A stretch of 64,000 nucleotides of DNA from Phoronis australis. Taxonomy: Eukaryota > Phoronida > Phoronidae. The stretch spans positions 13,945 to 77,944 of the forward strand of contig NMRA01000556.1 in assembly GCA_002633005.1 (NCBI GenBank), in the 5' to 3' direction. The notes beneath the pieces are model-generated. The model had not been told where the DNA came from. It did no database searches and worked only from the letters and a program-made list of their open reading frames with translations. Within the stretch, counting starts at the first letter, position 1. Each line of letters starts with the position of its first letter. Below, in pieces: positions 48,469 through 60,779 of this stretch. The position numbers were made by a program, and so were the translations under genes.

Positions 48469-48652
48469 CTCCATACGTTCCGTTGTCTGAGCTTTTTCAC
48501 GGCGCCTCTCTAGTATTTCTTCATCACTGTATTCCTGTTCGAATTGATTGCCTGTAAAACTTAACGATCCACCAGCGAAGTCGGGTGTGATGAGCTCTAG
48601 CTCGTCCTGTCGGGATTGCGAGTTGCCGTGTTGGCGTTTTTTACTGAGCGTT
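48462..48652 (-). pseudogene. Splice-bordered reading frame in the TTAA element
   Basis: On the minus strand a frame bounded by a CAG acceptor (48653-48655) and a GTAAGA donor (48461-48456) encodes a charged segment with DELELITPDFAGGSLSF and YSDEEILERRREKAQTTERM. The composition looks like real protein and is unlike the surrounding sequence. I do not recognise a family. It is inside the TTAA-flanked element, antisense to the THAP-like frame. Confidence 0.35.
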
Positions 48653-48761
48653 CTGTTTCAAAATGAACTATTCTCACCCTAACCAATACTTATATAAAAC
48701 TGAAACAAAGTCTGTCACATTAGATTCAATTTGTAATGCCTTTGGAGCAGGCCTTTATCCA

Positions 48762-49160
48762 GGATTTCGAAAATAGGGTGTCCAAAATGGGGTTCCCAAT
48801 ATTCCAGGGCATCCATAATTCCAAGGTTTTTACATCTAAGTTTGCAAAACAGTCTTCTGTAGTGAGCATTTTAAATAAAATTTGGTGTAAACCAAGACTT
48901 TTACAATGCTATCAACAAAGTATGAGCATAGCAACATTATATATTGTATATTTCTTCCTGCTTTGAAAAAAGAGCCCCCACTGAGCCTTCAGAGGCTTCC
49001 TAGTAATCACTACAATGTGTGTGTTCAAACTTGAAAGGTTCCTATTGACAGTGGGCATCCAAATGATACATTGGGCGTCCTTGCCAGAGCATCCATATTA
49101 GTGCCAGGAGGTATGCTGCATAAAGGCCTGCTTTGGAGTGTTCGTGAGTGCAAATGATTT
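48762..49160 (+). repeat. Dispersed repeat family 5, nested in the TTAA element
   Basis: Matches 33.93-34.00 kb and 34.69-34.93 kb in the same order. Here the family is one continuous block of about 400 bases. Confidence 0.65.
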
Positions 49161-50679
49161 GAGAAGCCAGCAATGAATAAATCACTGCGTTACCGGCTTT
49201 AGGTGCAATAAAACTAGTTGACGGGACACGGAGGCCATGTGAGCTCATGCTAATTTAGTGTTTGCTGGCAGAAACTGTTGTGACACAACTCGATTTCCAT
49301 CCCTCGGCCAGGTGTTAGGGTAATCTTCATTTACATTTACATTACTCAAATAATGATTGTCAATGTACAACTTCTGCCCTGGCGATGCTGTGGCCAAAGC
49401 GGAACCTGAATTTGCGGCCCCCGACGAGTAAGTAGATTTGCAGTTTCGTGGGTAATTCACCAACCTAATCACGTGCACATTACTTTGGCTCACTAGTATA
49501 GTATTTTCTTGACTGGAAGTTTAGTTTCCACTGAACTTTGGCTGGTTTATGTTCGTGATGTCTGATCAGTTTCCGAGCCACTGGCCGGGATAACTCCGAC
49601 CGGCCGCGACGGGCCTGATCGGGCTCCGACCCACTGGCCAGGATAACGAGCGTTTTGTGTTTAGAACTCAAAAATCGCAAGTCTAAACAACACAGATCTA
49701 GGTTCTCCTGTCTGTATCTCACGGAAAATACTTCGAAATTATCTCCGAACAGACCCCAAACTCCTGCTACGGACCTTATTGGCCTGCCGAACTTTGTAGG
49801 CTACGGTGTGTCCAAATACCAATAAATCCATTAGAGCAAAATAAAACAACACGTTTTTATAAGAGCTCGGTGTATTTTCAAGGGGTTTACATCGAAGTTT
49901 GATGATTTATTGGTGTTAAACGATGACTTCAAGCGATAAGCTGACATCAGTAACCCGTGTTGTGAACTGCTGAACAGACTGCGTGTTAAACCGATGACGT
50001 CATTGGATTATTTCGACACCTCCGTCTTCCGTCAGGTGTCAGGTAACGCAACCGTACGTGTCGTTATGGAGTAGAACTACTCGATCTAAATTGATACAAA
50101 TTAGGTTGTTTTTTGGGTGGCATGCTCCTTTAATTCAGTTCACAACCACCTACTCAAGTGGGTTTGGCTTGAGCCCATTACAGCTACACTAGTTCTGAGT
50201 CCGGTTTTCACACAAACCCTCCACTTGAATTAAAGTTTGTAGCATAAACTAGGTTTAAGTAAACCCTTGTGATCAGGGTTTAATTGTTTGAGCAATGGTC
50301 CAATCGTATCCTGGACAACAGGGTATAACACATAAATTCAACATTCATGTGTCAAGCCCAGATCGTGGATCTTAGGGCCATAAGGTTTCATTTCATCTTT
50401 CCATGTGAATGCAACAAACTAAAAGTGATGCATCTTGTCAGATTTTTAACACTTCAAGACAGGACTGTTACCAAACTATGGTATTGAATAAAAGGCAATT
50501 TTTTGCTGACAAGTTCGAGACCAGTCTTGCTGCTTACGTTTGTTGAAGAGATTTCATACCCACATCCTAGGTACACTAATATCTCTTTTTTCCAACTATA
50601 TGGTACTTCCCCTATTTTGAAGTTGACATGCTGCGGGGAGTAGGCGTTGGTGGATCTAAATCTGTCTACTCTGTTGTAG

Positions 50680-50745
50680 GTTCATTAAGCGTGCTCGAAG
50701 GTCTCTCACAATGCTGGTCCATTGTAAGCTGAGCAAGGCTGCCAG
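50680..50745 (+). CDS. Candidate internal 66-nt exon, unknown gene
   Basis: TTGTAG acceptor and GTAAGT donor bound 66 bases open only in phase 2, reading FIKRARRSLTMLVHCKLSKA then A and a split arginine codon. The exon is symmetric. It may belong to the candidate plus-strand gene starting near 35.6 kb, but the phase does not join exon 39116-39204 directly. Confidence 0.28.
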
Positions 50746-51129
50746 GTAAGTCAGTCTGTTTTACCCGTAAGCTCTGTACTAGACAATGTTGGACTAAAAT
50801 AATTGTTAGAAATTGATGTTTTCCATGGCGTATAACATTTTGAATGGCCAGAAAACCTTGAATACTTGTCAGGTGATAGTACTCAAGTTGTGTGGTAACT
50901 CTTTACTAATTTGGCACCCGCTATGGTCGACAAGTGGAATTTGATTTTGTCAATTATTTTCCTCAAAAATAACAGATAAAGAAAAATTTAGTGTGTTAAC
51001 AGCAGCAAGTTTGATCTCCTTAGATGTTACAAACCTACATTTTGCAAAATTTCTATTATTTGTAGCAAAGTAATCTGCCTTTGAAAAATGTAAACTGGCA
51101 GTTTTTCATTTTTATGCGCCCACATATTT

Positions 51130-52130
51130 ATATGTGGTCACATATTGCGGTCATCTCTGTCTGGGCATCCAGCGTCCACAGCTGTATCTCCTAAACCCCT
51201 CACAGGATCTTGATGAGATAGATGCCTTTTTTGTGACAGATGACAACGAATTTCGGACCTCTTCAATTAACGGTGTGCCCTCTAGTGGCAATCGTAATTT
51301 CTTATGCTTACTTCTGTATCTTCGGAGGTCCTCAATGGATTTTCACAAAATTTGGTAGTTAAGCATCTATTACTGAGATGAAGCCATCCTCCTATTTTTG
51401 GACAGATTCAAGGTAATTTGTGCCATCTAGTGGCCATTTTACTGTCTTCGAGTGGGCTGAGGATGATTTTCTGACGACTTCGACCACTGTGGCGCCTCCT
51501 AGTGACAGTTTTGTTTGTTTTTGAGCCCATGGCTGTATCTCCTAAACGTTCTACAGGATCTTTTTGAATTTTGCTGGCATATTTGTATGAAGTTGACAAC
51601 ATAGGACGATGACTTTCGCATGTATTGAATTACGAGTGTGCTCCCTAGTGGCAATTTTAGTTGTTTACGTCTACCTATGTTTTCAAATGTCCTCAACAGA
51701 TTTTCATAAAATTTGGCAAATAGGCATCTATTAGTGAGCTGACGTTATCGTCTGGTCTTCGGTTTGGTTCGTGATATTTTGCGCCAGTTAGTGACTATTT
51801 TTACTGTTTTTGAGTCTTGTTACTTGGCATCTGCCCCTCTGTCAACGAAACCCCTCTAAGGATGGTTGTGGAAATTGTTATATATGTTCCTAATGTGAGG
51901 AGGATGTCCGATCATGATTTTCTGACGACTTCATCTACTGTGGCACCTCTTAGTGGCAATTATGTTGTTTTTTGCACCTATAGCCTCCTATTGGCAAATT
52001 CATTTTTTTTCTCGATTTCCACAGTTCCTCAGAAGTTCCTGGCTTTTTATGAAATTTGGTAAATAGTTTTGATGACTCATACTAGTTTTCAGACAGAGTC
52101 GACAAATTTTGCGTCATCTATTGGCCATTT
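51130..52130 (+). repeat. Degenerate tandem array marked by CTAGTGGC (family 2)
   Basis: Seven CTAGTGGC-like boxes occur at about 51282, 51427, 51499, 51645, 51787, 51949 and 52117. Between them units recur with TGTATCTCCTAAAC, GATTTTCA(C/T)AAAATTTGG, TAGGCATCTATTA and TTTTCTGACGACTTC. Divergence is high. Related sequence occurs at 2.4-3.3 kb (reverse), 45.3 kb and 55.7-56.2 kb. Confidence 0.7.
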
Positions 52131-52882
52131 TTATGTTCCAAATAAACACCACTAGAAGCACACCGTTTGCGGTGCATTCGTGGGTGCATTTCAGCACTCT
52201 GCATTCCTCTTTTTTGAAATTGGTTGGGAATTACCTGTATGTGGAATAGGTTGCCAACATTCCCTCCTATACACAAAACTGAATAAACACAAGCACAATG
52301 TTTTTTGCTTTCAATTTCAATGGACACTCACTCCAACTCGCAATTCATTTTAGTACATATACATATCTGGCATGTGTTATGGACATGTAGCTTAACTTTG
52401 ACCTTAAATGTCTTTTATGAAAAAGTGGCAACTTAAAATGGCTCTTGTTTGCCATGTCAGAAATCGATGACATTCTTTTATTACGTTTTTTGCCACCATT
52501 TCGGTGATTTTTGTGGTAAGGACTTAAGTGTTACTTATGTGTTGCTCATGACATTTGTATGCTGTGTGATGTATGTTGAGTATCTGTTCTGTTTGTTTTC
52601 ATTTGGTTATGTCTATCATTAGAGTAAAAAAAAATCACCTCTGTATGAGGAGTGACGTGTTACTATGGTAACCAAGCTCACTTTTTTATAGTGGCTGTGA
52701 ACCTGTTAAAGGGTTCAGGCTTGTTGTGGAATAGGGCGACGGAATGTTTAACTAATGCCCTTTTCACACCAAAGCGATTATAGCCGTAGAAGCTTACATT
52801 ATTGGAGTTTTTTTATTTTAGATGCCTTGGGCTAAACAGATAGTCCTAGCAAAGCCTTAGCAAAGTAAGAAAACAAGTTTAA

Positions 52883-53000
52883 TCAGTCAAATGTAGGCCC
52901 ATCAAATGTAGGCCTATGAAATGTAGGCCCATCAAATTTAGGCCCATCAAATGTAGGCCCATGAAATGTTGGCCCATCAAATGTAGGCCCATCAAATGAT
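52883..53000. repeat. 15-bp minisatellite, about 8 copies
   Basis: Copies of ATCAAATGTAGGCCC with point variation. Confidence 0.95.
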
Positions 53001-53725
53001 AGGTGAAGTTGCCTTTTCCTGCTATTCTGCATCCCTGTCACAACCCCGCACAAACATCAAAAGGGAACAACAGTTGTGTGGAATAGGGGTCTCAATAGAT
53101 CACTGTAATGTTTGCTGGTGGTGTTCACAGCTGTTTGAATAGCTGACTTTCCAAAGATCTGAGCCACATTGAAATTCACTAACAGGCTAGAGGGCAATCA
53201 GGTCTTTGGTGGACAGGCGTTCAGCGCCACCTACAGATTCCATGTAATGTGGATGGGAGGTTTCAACCTACTGGCATTAAAGTGTTCTAAAACCTTTCTC
53301 GCCATTATAATGCTGGCAAAATTGTAATGCTATGCAGTGAGATGCATTAATGTCTTATGCCATAAGGCAAACCTTTGAAGTATCGATGGATGAACAAGGA
53401 CATATGATGTTCCGTACATTTCCCACTCCGAAGATATATCCGCGACAAAGCCAGTGGCTGCGACTGATAAAGCAGGAGAGTTTCTATTCCAGCTGGTGTC
53501 AAAAAGCTAAACTAAATTAGTGAAGTCAAACTAACCAAACGATGGGAGGGCTGACAGTGGAATTTATTCCTCTGTTTTTAAATTGATGAACCACTGTGTA
53601 GTAATTGAATATATGTATGGTAAATATGATATTTTGCTTTCGTTTTAATCAACCGACAATCGTCATCACGTTTGTGGTATGACACATTTACCACTCCATG
53701 GCGGTGAGCAACACTGAAATTTATA

Positions 53726-53925
53726 CCGTAATCGTTCTGGTTAACGCCCATGCTCAGTTAACCGCCCACCCCTACTTTAGGTGGATTTTCGATTTAACCG
53801 CCCACTGCTCGGTTAACCGCCCCCCTGCTATTTTTGAAGATTTCCAATTAAGCGCCCACCTCTCGGTTAAGCGCCCATCCCCTACTTTTGACGATTGGTG
53901 ATTACCGCCCTGTGCTAATAGGAAA
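53726..53925 (+). mobile_element. ACCGTAATCGTT element with repeated CGCCCA boxes
   Basis: Starts TACCGTAATCGTTCTGGTTAACGCCC and contains repeated (A)ACCGCCCA and AAGCGCCCA boxes every 25-35 bases. A second copy lies reversed at 54.9-55.09 kb. Probably non-autonomous and related by its ends to the element at 58.9 kb. Confidence 0.55.
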
Positions 53926-54904
53926 CGGGAATCCCCGACCTTTTAGATTAAGATCGATGATAACATTGAGTGCAACGACGGCCTCAGAGACCGCGGTTTA
54001 GCAATGTGAATTATGATACCAGTAACAAATTATTGTAACGGGTCATCGATTAACTTCAAAATGTAATACTTGAACACTTTGTCACTTTCTTTTCTTCTCA
54101 TGTTCGCAAACTTTAGGAACCGCGCTGGCGTCTACACCTCCACTTTCAGCCACAATCTCTGCCGCACTGAGTTATCGACTACAGTGCACTATATAAAAGA
54201 TGCATTCGAAATAACCAGGTCAGAGAAATGTGACATTGGTTTTGCCAACCCTCTCAATGCGCTTTAGGTTGTAAGCTCTCGGGATTTTGAAGAATTCCCA
54301 TAAACCGCGAAAAGTTGATAAATTCTTTATATTTTGGTGAGTGTAATTGCCGGGTTATCGAGATCCCCGTCTTTCGAGTACTCTCGTCACAGTGCATGGC
54401 AACTGAATAGTTGAACCCGATTTCGTGATTGATTATACATTTTTATGCTTTTTGACCATTCAGACCAGGAGTACATTCTGTTATCTCGAAATAATTTTGA
54501 ACTGAAATTCGGAACTGCTGGTAGTCCTTGTCTACGTGACCGTCAGTTAAGTTGTTTATTATGGGAGTGCACTGATCAAACAGGAAAAATGGGTCAGCAC
54601 GTGACCACAACTGGGTTAAAACGACAGCACAGCTACCGTCTGCTACGCAGGTGAACATGTTCAACGTCTGCGAAGTATAGTGAAATAATGAGCATAATTC
54701 GCAATAATCGGTCTCACCTGAGGCGCCATATTATGCAGCAAACTTTCTATGCAAGCGTTCGGAGTTTGACCACACTCTACATTTTCGAAACTATTTGTTA
54801 ATTAGAGTGCGCAGAGTACGCACTTGGTGGCGATAAAGTTCTTTTCAAAGTGTTAGGCGATCCCAGTATGTGGCTTAGTACGTGTGGTGACTCAGATCAT
54901 AAGG

Positions 54905-55088
54905 TAAGATTAACCGCCCAGGGCGGTTGCCTGTCGTAATAAGCGCCCATGTTCAGTTAACCGCCCCCCCCCCACGATTTCTTGAAATTTCACGTTTAAG
55001 CGCCCATGTCTGGTTAACCGCCCACCCCCGATTTTTTGGGTTCGCCAATTTAACCGCCCAGGGCGTTAACCCGAACGATTACGGTAAA
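54905..55088 (-). mobile_element. ACCGTAATCGTT element, reverse copy
   Basis: The right end, GGGCGTTAACCCGAACGATTACGGT, is the complement of the left end of the 53.73 kb copy with two changes. The same CGCCCA boxes are inside. Together the two copies flank about 1 kb of unrelated sequence. Confidence 0.55.
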
Positions 55089-55489
55089 TGTTCATAACAA
55101 ACATTTGAAGAATGCATTTATCTTAAGTAGCAATAGCATTGTGCAGTTGTTTGAAATAACACTGAAGGTAAAATTTCTTTTATTGGTAGTAGTATCACAA
55201 GGTAGTCATATTCTGATGAATAAAACATGGCATTTTTAATGTGGAATATAAAATCAGAGAAATTAAAAGCTCTTATAAGTTTAAATGTAACTGGTTTGAA
55301 ACGTTTCCCACTTACTGTATTAGTTCTGCAAATACTTGTGGTGAAAGTAAAAATAAACTTGGTGCACTTAAATTCCATTGGTATGTGTGAACCATCTGAA
55401 GGTAGTATTATTGTATGAAAGTATTTTTCCAAACATTTCTTGAATGAACTTGATGTGACGTTCACACGCTCACATGCAAACACACATGC

Positions 55490-55521
55490 ACGCACGCACG
55501 CACACACACACACACACACAC
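55490..55521. repeat. (GCAC)n / (CA)n microsatellite
   Basis: CACGCACGCACG passes into about ten CA units. Confidence 0.95.
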
Positions 55522-55689
55522 AGTGAGCTGATTATGCTATCATCCCCAGCAGTCTGCACCTGTGTCTCTGCAACCTGTGGTGAATGTTCGTGAAATTTGC
55601 AGCCGTGTTCCTATCATGGATGCAACGACATGATCAAGTTTTCAGACGGATTCAACAACATCTACCCCAAGTTGCAATTTTAGCTTTTC

Positions 55690-56210
55690 TCGTTAGTCTC
55701 TATCGGTGGCCCCTAGTGCGCAACAGATGGACGCGGCTGACGTTTCTTCTCGGATAGTTCGGAATTGTGCTATTGCTGCACGCACATGGCAATTTAGCTA
55801 CACTATGCGCATGCCTGTATATCTAGCGAATGATTGGATTTGTAGGAAATTTGGCAAATAGTTCTCTATTATGTATATTGAGAGACACAATGATTTTAGG
55901 TGGAGCTGCCGTCTATTGGTCATTTTAATGATTTATAATTTTTTTCGTCTTTCAATCCACCTCTGTATCCTCCAAAGCTATTGATGGATTATCGTGACAT
56001 CTTACAGATGTGTTTACATTGAGATGACCATGACTGACATAGATTTATGAACAGGTCCAAATCCTGTGAACTCTAATCTAAAATTTGTATTTGCCTGTGC
56101 CTCAGTATGTACCATGTCCCCTGTGGATCTTCGTAAAACTTAGTATATGGGTCTTCCAGTTGAGGAGAGTATGTCTGGTGTTGGTTTTTGCTTCCCCTCG
56201 TGGCACTTTA
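55690..56210 (+). repeat. CTAGTGG repeat family 2, copy at 55.7 kb
   Basis: GGTGGCCCCTAGTGCGCAAC, TAGGAAATTTGGCAAATAG and CCACCTCTGTATCCTCC follow the order seen at 51.1-52.1 kb. Confidence 0.5.
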
Positions 56211-56280
56211 GATTTTCAGAGGGCCCCCATGGATATCAGTGTGAACTGATGGGGCTACCCTCATTGCACATATTACATTA

Positions 56281-56312
56281 TTATTAATAATAATAATAAT
56301 AATAATAATAAT
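56281..56312. repeat. (AAT)n microsatellite
   Basis: About ten AAT/TAA units. Confidence 0.95.
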
Positions 56313-56932
56313 CAAGTTTTTTGGCAAATTTTCACAAAATTTAGCTAACACGTTTCCATCAAAGGGACAACACTGCACTCGCTGTGCTTTATGAATTTGA
56401 CTTATGCTGCATCCTCTATATACAGTGCAGCTTATCGACAAGATGCCAATAACGCGTGCAATGAACTCTCCAAGTACATGATTATTACCAACAACATCGG
56501 TATCTCAGTTCTTACATTGAGCTCCAAAATTTAAAATAGGAGTTTATCAACAAGAAGGAGTTTGGAATAGCAAACTTACAACCTTTTGAGAATCCAGTGG
56601 ATATATTTCTAGAAATATTGGTTTTAACTGGCCTTACTCTTCTGAAAATTTGGACTCCCAATTATGGAATCCTGTATAAACCTCTCCTGCACTGGCGGAT
56701 TTTGTCTGGCTGATTTTCAAAATCTCCTGACACATTTTGACACTTCAGGACAAATTTCTAATGTCTATGACCAAGAGAAATCTCCAAATTTTAAGCTCAA
56801 GGAAAGTAAGTACTTGTGTCTACTTAATTTGACAGTCAGCTAACAGTAGCTGTTGGAGCTCAATGGCCTATCCAGAATAAAAAAGTTAGTAAAAATGGTA
56901 TGTGAGAATAAACTGTTAAACTACAAGTTTTT

Positions 56933-57029
56933 TATATGGGTGTGTTATTAGCCGAGGTTGATGTGCCTTCGGCGTCGTGAAAATACTCACAGGGAGCAAC
57001 TACCTTGGCTTAAATAACAAACCCATATG
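56933..57029. mobile_element. Foldback MITE-like element, about 97 bp
   Basis: The ends (T/C)ATATGGGT(G/T)TGTTATT and the complementary right end pair over about 35 bases with several mismatches, with a GTGCCTTCGGCG centre. No coding capacity. Confidence 0.65.
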
Positions 57030-57839
57030 AAAACATTCATTTGACCTCGAATGTGTACCAATGTCAAGGCCACGATTACCGTGAACAGCATTTACTTCTT
57101 GGTGATTATGTTACTTTGGTGGAACTGTGAAGTAAATTTATTTAATGCAAACAACCTAAGCCTAGATGTTTCTTCGTTAATAAATTCAAACTTGCCATTT
57201 GAACTATGTTAGTTAGTCGCACTTGGGTTTGCCTTTTGTTTATTTTTTTGCAAATTGTATCAAAACCACTTTAAAAGCAAAAATTAAATCCTGACACCAA
57301 ACATCAAACAAACAAAGATTAACCAGCAAATTGCATGGCTATTTTGTCACTGTGGCAAGTACCCCCCCTGTCCAGTTGCTGTATAATAAGTTTAGCAGAC
57401 AATAACTTTGTAATTAGAATCCCGGAAAGATTGCATAGTTGTTACATAATGGAGGTATTCAGTTCCTTGCACCATAATTGGCAAACCTGGGAGTTTCACT
57501 ATCGCTTCTGATGTTAAGTAGATGCAATAGTGCGGCACGCAATTCCTTTTGAAATGAGGACTATTACTGCACGGAAGTTATGGAGAACAATATGGCACAG
57601 AAGTTGTTTTGAGTGCTTCATGTTGTGGGGGGTTAGCTCCCCTAGGTTATATGCACACTAAAGGGTGTTTTGCTGTCCATTGGTTCATTCTGTAGGGAAT
57701 CAATATTCAAACTACCTATGAAAAGGCAGACTTTGGTATAAGGTTATGTAATATAGACAGGTGAAACACCTATGAAACTGGGTTTTAACTCAGTCAAGGT
57801 ACATATTTCTGAAAGTAGAATTTGGTTTTTTACTTAAAC

Positions 57840-58050
57840 CAGTCTGTTAACAATTGGGTCAGGTGACCATGTTGTTTTAGTAAAAATTTAGCAAAAAAGA
57901 AAGGCCCAGTGAAAGCGCAACAACTATTGTCAATTACTTGATCAAATTTTATTGATATAAACATTCAAAGTGGGATCTCAAAAGCACTGTTTCAATTTTC
58001 TAAAATATCGTTAATTTATCTTAAAGGTTTTTCATGAAAATCATCAAAGT
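57840..58050 (+). repeat. Dispersed repeat family 1, copy at 57.9 kb
   Basis: CAATTGGGTCAGGTGACCATG, TTTAGTAAAAATTTAGC, AAGAAAGGCCCAG, AAGTGGGATCTC and TTTTTCATGAAAATCAT match the copy at 1.9-2.1 kb in order. Confidence 0.65.
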
Positions 58051-58939
58051 AGCAGTACGGTAGCGCTCGATGCTTAGTTTAGCGCCAAGCGGCATTTGGC
58101 ATCTTGTGGTTGCCAAACAAAATCCGAAGTCGCCAAAGCTCAAAATTCCAGGTTGCCAAATGAAATCTGAGTTTTAATCCGGCGTTGAAATCGTCGACCA
58201 AAAAAAAAAAACAAATAAAGAAATTGAAAAATGATCGTACTGTACTTCGTTCTCAGATTGTTACTCATACCCAGTGTTGCAACTTTAGGTGCTGCTGGAA
58301 AATATTTAGGATACCTTCCACCCTTCTAGAGAATTGTCAGTGTAAAAACACTGTCCCTCATTAGCCAGTTAGCAAATAGATATTTTTGTCTAGAACTTCC
58401 GGAGAGATTTCCTACTTCACATGCCACACCCCTCTAACCAAATAATGGATTCTCCCTGGTGCTTCCCTTTTGCTTCATCAAAAACAAATAACATGACTGT
58501 TAAAATGACAAAATACTGTCACGAGGGCTAATTCTGTTAACAACAAAAATGATTGGTGATAACTTTTAAGGCAGCAAAATTTTAATCCTAACGTGGCTTA
58601 GCCTCATTAACTTTCCTGTTAACTTCCTTTGGTTCTCGGTCATGATTGAAGACTACTCTGACAAAAATTCGGCTTCCGCCCAGCCATTCAGGGAATAGTG
58701 TCCCTGAAAGGGAATGTGACTATGCAAATTGGCTTGAGTACAGCTGACATATGGTTATAAAACTGCTTGTTGGGTCAAAAATCACCTTTTAAGTGACATT
58801 AACAGAGGCATATCTCAGTCTTTGTGTGCACAGGCTCGTCGGCAATAGTCTGACTTACAGGGGTCCTGGATTTTGAGAACCAGTTTGATACCTGGTATTC
58901 AGTGGAGAAAACTGGTTATCAAAATGCGGAATTCCAGTA

Positions 58940-60779
58940 CCGTATTCGCCGTAATAATCGCCCATGCCCCTATAAGCCCCCCCGTGCCATGCGTTTTCAG
59001 ACTTTGCTAAAATTAGCGCCTAGTCCATGAACGTGTACGTGCGAAAAATGCCTTACATATAGTTCTAAAATTCTACAGTAACGTCTTCAATTTATCTAGT
59101 AATATCCGACAGTCCTGAAAAAAATTATTGTGCGCAGAATTTGTAGATCACGAGCCTCACCGCTATGTCGGTATTTAGCCGTGACTATATACTTCAAACT
59201 TCTGCCATGCCTCAAAACGAACACAAAAGTTCTCCTGATATTGCAAGGACCAATGGTCTGGCCTTTCAGAACAGAAGTAGTGTACTTGTCTACGGCATTG
59301 CTTTGTAGATATTTCCCGCTTTCAACAGGACTCCAAATTTCTTTGTAGGCCTACATGTGAAAACCGCAAACCGAAGACTAATAGAAAGCTTGGCCAGTGT
59401 TAAAAGCACGTGGCCAGGAAGTGCGCGCTACATCCATGAACCTGTCATCAAAGACATTAGTCGGGAACTATCCATTCATGAAACGGGTAGCATAGCATCG
59501 GCAAGAAATGAATATTGGCACTAATTTCCGACAGTTTCTAATACTATAAAAAATGTTTGCGTTATTTTTAAGATGAATTGTTTGATTAACCATAATCGGT
59601 GTTTTTAAGCCAAATATCCGTTAAAATGACCACTGACAGTGAATGCACCCTTACACCGAAAAATAACTGTCAGATAGTCATGTACGCTGCATCCAGCCAC
59701 ACGGCGACTACTAATGCGCTCGCTTACTCACAAACGCAGACAATTTTGAAACAAACGTCACGTGACAACAACATGACTGTGTGTTCGTCCAGACATTTTT
59801 CTCATGTTGCCGATCATACATGTAGATGGCACGATTTAGAGCACAGATTTGTACTTAAACATGCCGTGTTCCCGACTCCAGGGGAACTTAAAAATCTGAG
59901 GGACGCTACTTGGAAAACTTAAGGAGGATTTCAGGTAATTTGCTTGAGTCAAAACTGTATTTTTATTTAAGCATTCAAATCGCCATCTCGACGATTGCGA
60001 GGCAGGCAATCGGCGAGTTTTCGCCCAGGGATTTCAGCATAATTTTCTGTAACATGATCATAATTTAGCAGCAAAGTTTGATAGCAATGCACCACGGTTT
60101 TGTAGAAAGTCTTTCATATATTACAGATACGTCACTGAGGGTAAATATCAAGGCTTGGAATTTTCCGCGGAAACGCGGATTTCCGCTTTTTTCAAATGTT
60201 CTGTCCGCGCATTTTATTATATTTCCGCGTAAAAGAATCGGATTTGATATAAAATTTCCGCGACAAAATTCCTTTCTTACTGTGGCGTTGCCGACGACGT
60301 TCACCTCGAAAAGCGAAAGTTGTTCTTTATGTTTCCGAGGAACGTAAATTGTTAACATTGCCGGGGCATCTGGGATAGCGTGGTGGGATTTTCAATGGCG
60401 TCACGTGTGATTGTAAACCGCGGTGACAAGTACTACTGCTCTTGCAGCCAAAAATGTGTGGGGGTGGGAGTGGACGGACGATATAAAAAGACGCAGACGC
60501 ATGCTACTGATGGTGGTAACTTTTTTTTTTAGTCCTCGAGATTTTTGTCGGCGAAAAGTTCACATCGACTATTTCAAGGCTGGGTAGCGCGCATGTTTTG
60601 GGCCATAAAAGTTTCCGCGAGTTTTGTCATAGGTCATTCCAAGCCCTGAAATATGATGAATCTTAGCATCCGATTTCACCCGTTTCGGAGACCGGGTTGC
60701 AACGGCTTTGGGTTATAATAAGCGCCCCCCTGAAACGAACTTTTCTAAGCACCCTGGGTGGTTATTACGGCAAATACGG
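58940..60779. mobile_element. 1.84-kb DNA transposon with CCGTATT termini and TA flanks, carrying a nested insert
   Basis: Left end CCGTATTCGCCGTAATAATC and right end (read inward) CCGTATTTGCCGTAATAACC form inverted repeats of about 24 bases with few mismatches, flanked by TA on both sides. A TA duplication would fit Tc1/mariner-like or similar elements, but other classes are possible. A 107-codon frame (59599-59922) inside is not recognised. A truncated relative lies at 40655-41016. Confidence 0.7.
60149..60648. mobile_element. 500-bp nested element with CARGGCTTGGAAT termini
   Basis: Left CAAGGCTTGGAATTTTCCGC and right (inward) CAGGGCTTGGAATGACC are inverted termini. The element is flanked by AAATAT at 60143-60148 and 60649-60654. 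The relative at 40.7 kb reads straight through this point without it, which confirms insertion. CAGGG-type ends suggest a hAT-like non-autonomous element, though only six bases of target duplication are visible. Confidence 0.75.

Larger units (their letters stand above)
48069..50129. mobile_element. 2.06-kb DNA transposon, TTAA target duplication, THAP-like frame (Kolobok-like)
   Basis: The termini AGGAGAATGCCACCC (48069-48083) and the complement of AGGAGCATGCCACCC (50115-50129) form 15-bp inverted repeats with one mismatch, flanked by TTAA at 48065-48068 and 50130-50133. TTAA duplication is known for piggyBac and Kolobok elements; Kolobok members have been described with THAP zinc-finger proteins. 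Inside are a THAP-like frame (48214-48468, plus), a splice-bordered frame on the minus strand (48652-48462) and a nested family 5 repeat (48.76-49.16 kb). Frames are short and broken, so it looks inactive. Confidence 0.65.

Noticed and set aside
4600-53000. CRISPR array interpretation of the short tandem repeats
   Set aside because: The repeats are contiguous with no unique spacers, and the genome is eukaryotic.
55118-55519. 133-codon frame beginning with a Cys/Val/Ala-rich stretch
   Set aside because: Its start is the (CA)n/(GCAC)n microsatellite; the rest has no support.
59599-59922. 107-codon frame in the CCGTATT element as a transposase
   Set aside because: No catalytic motif or family resemblance is visible and the relative at 40.7 kb does not cover it; left unassigned.
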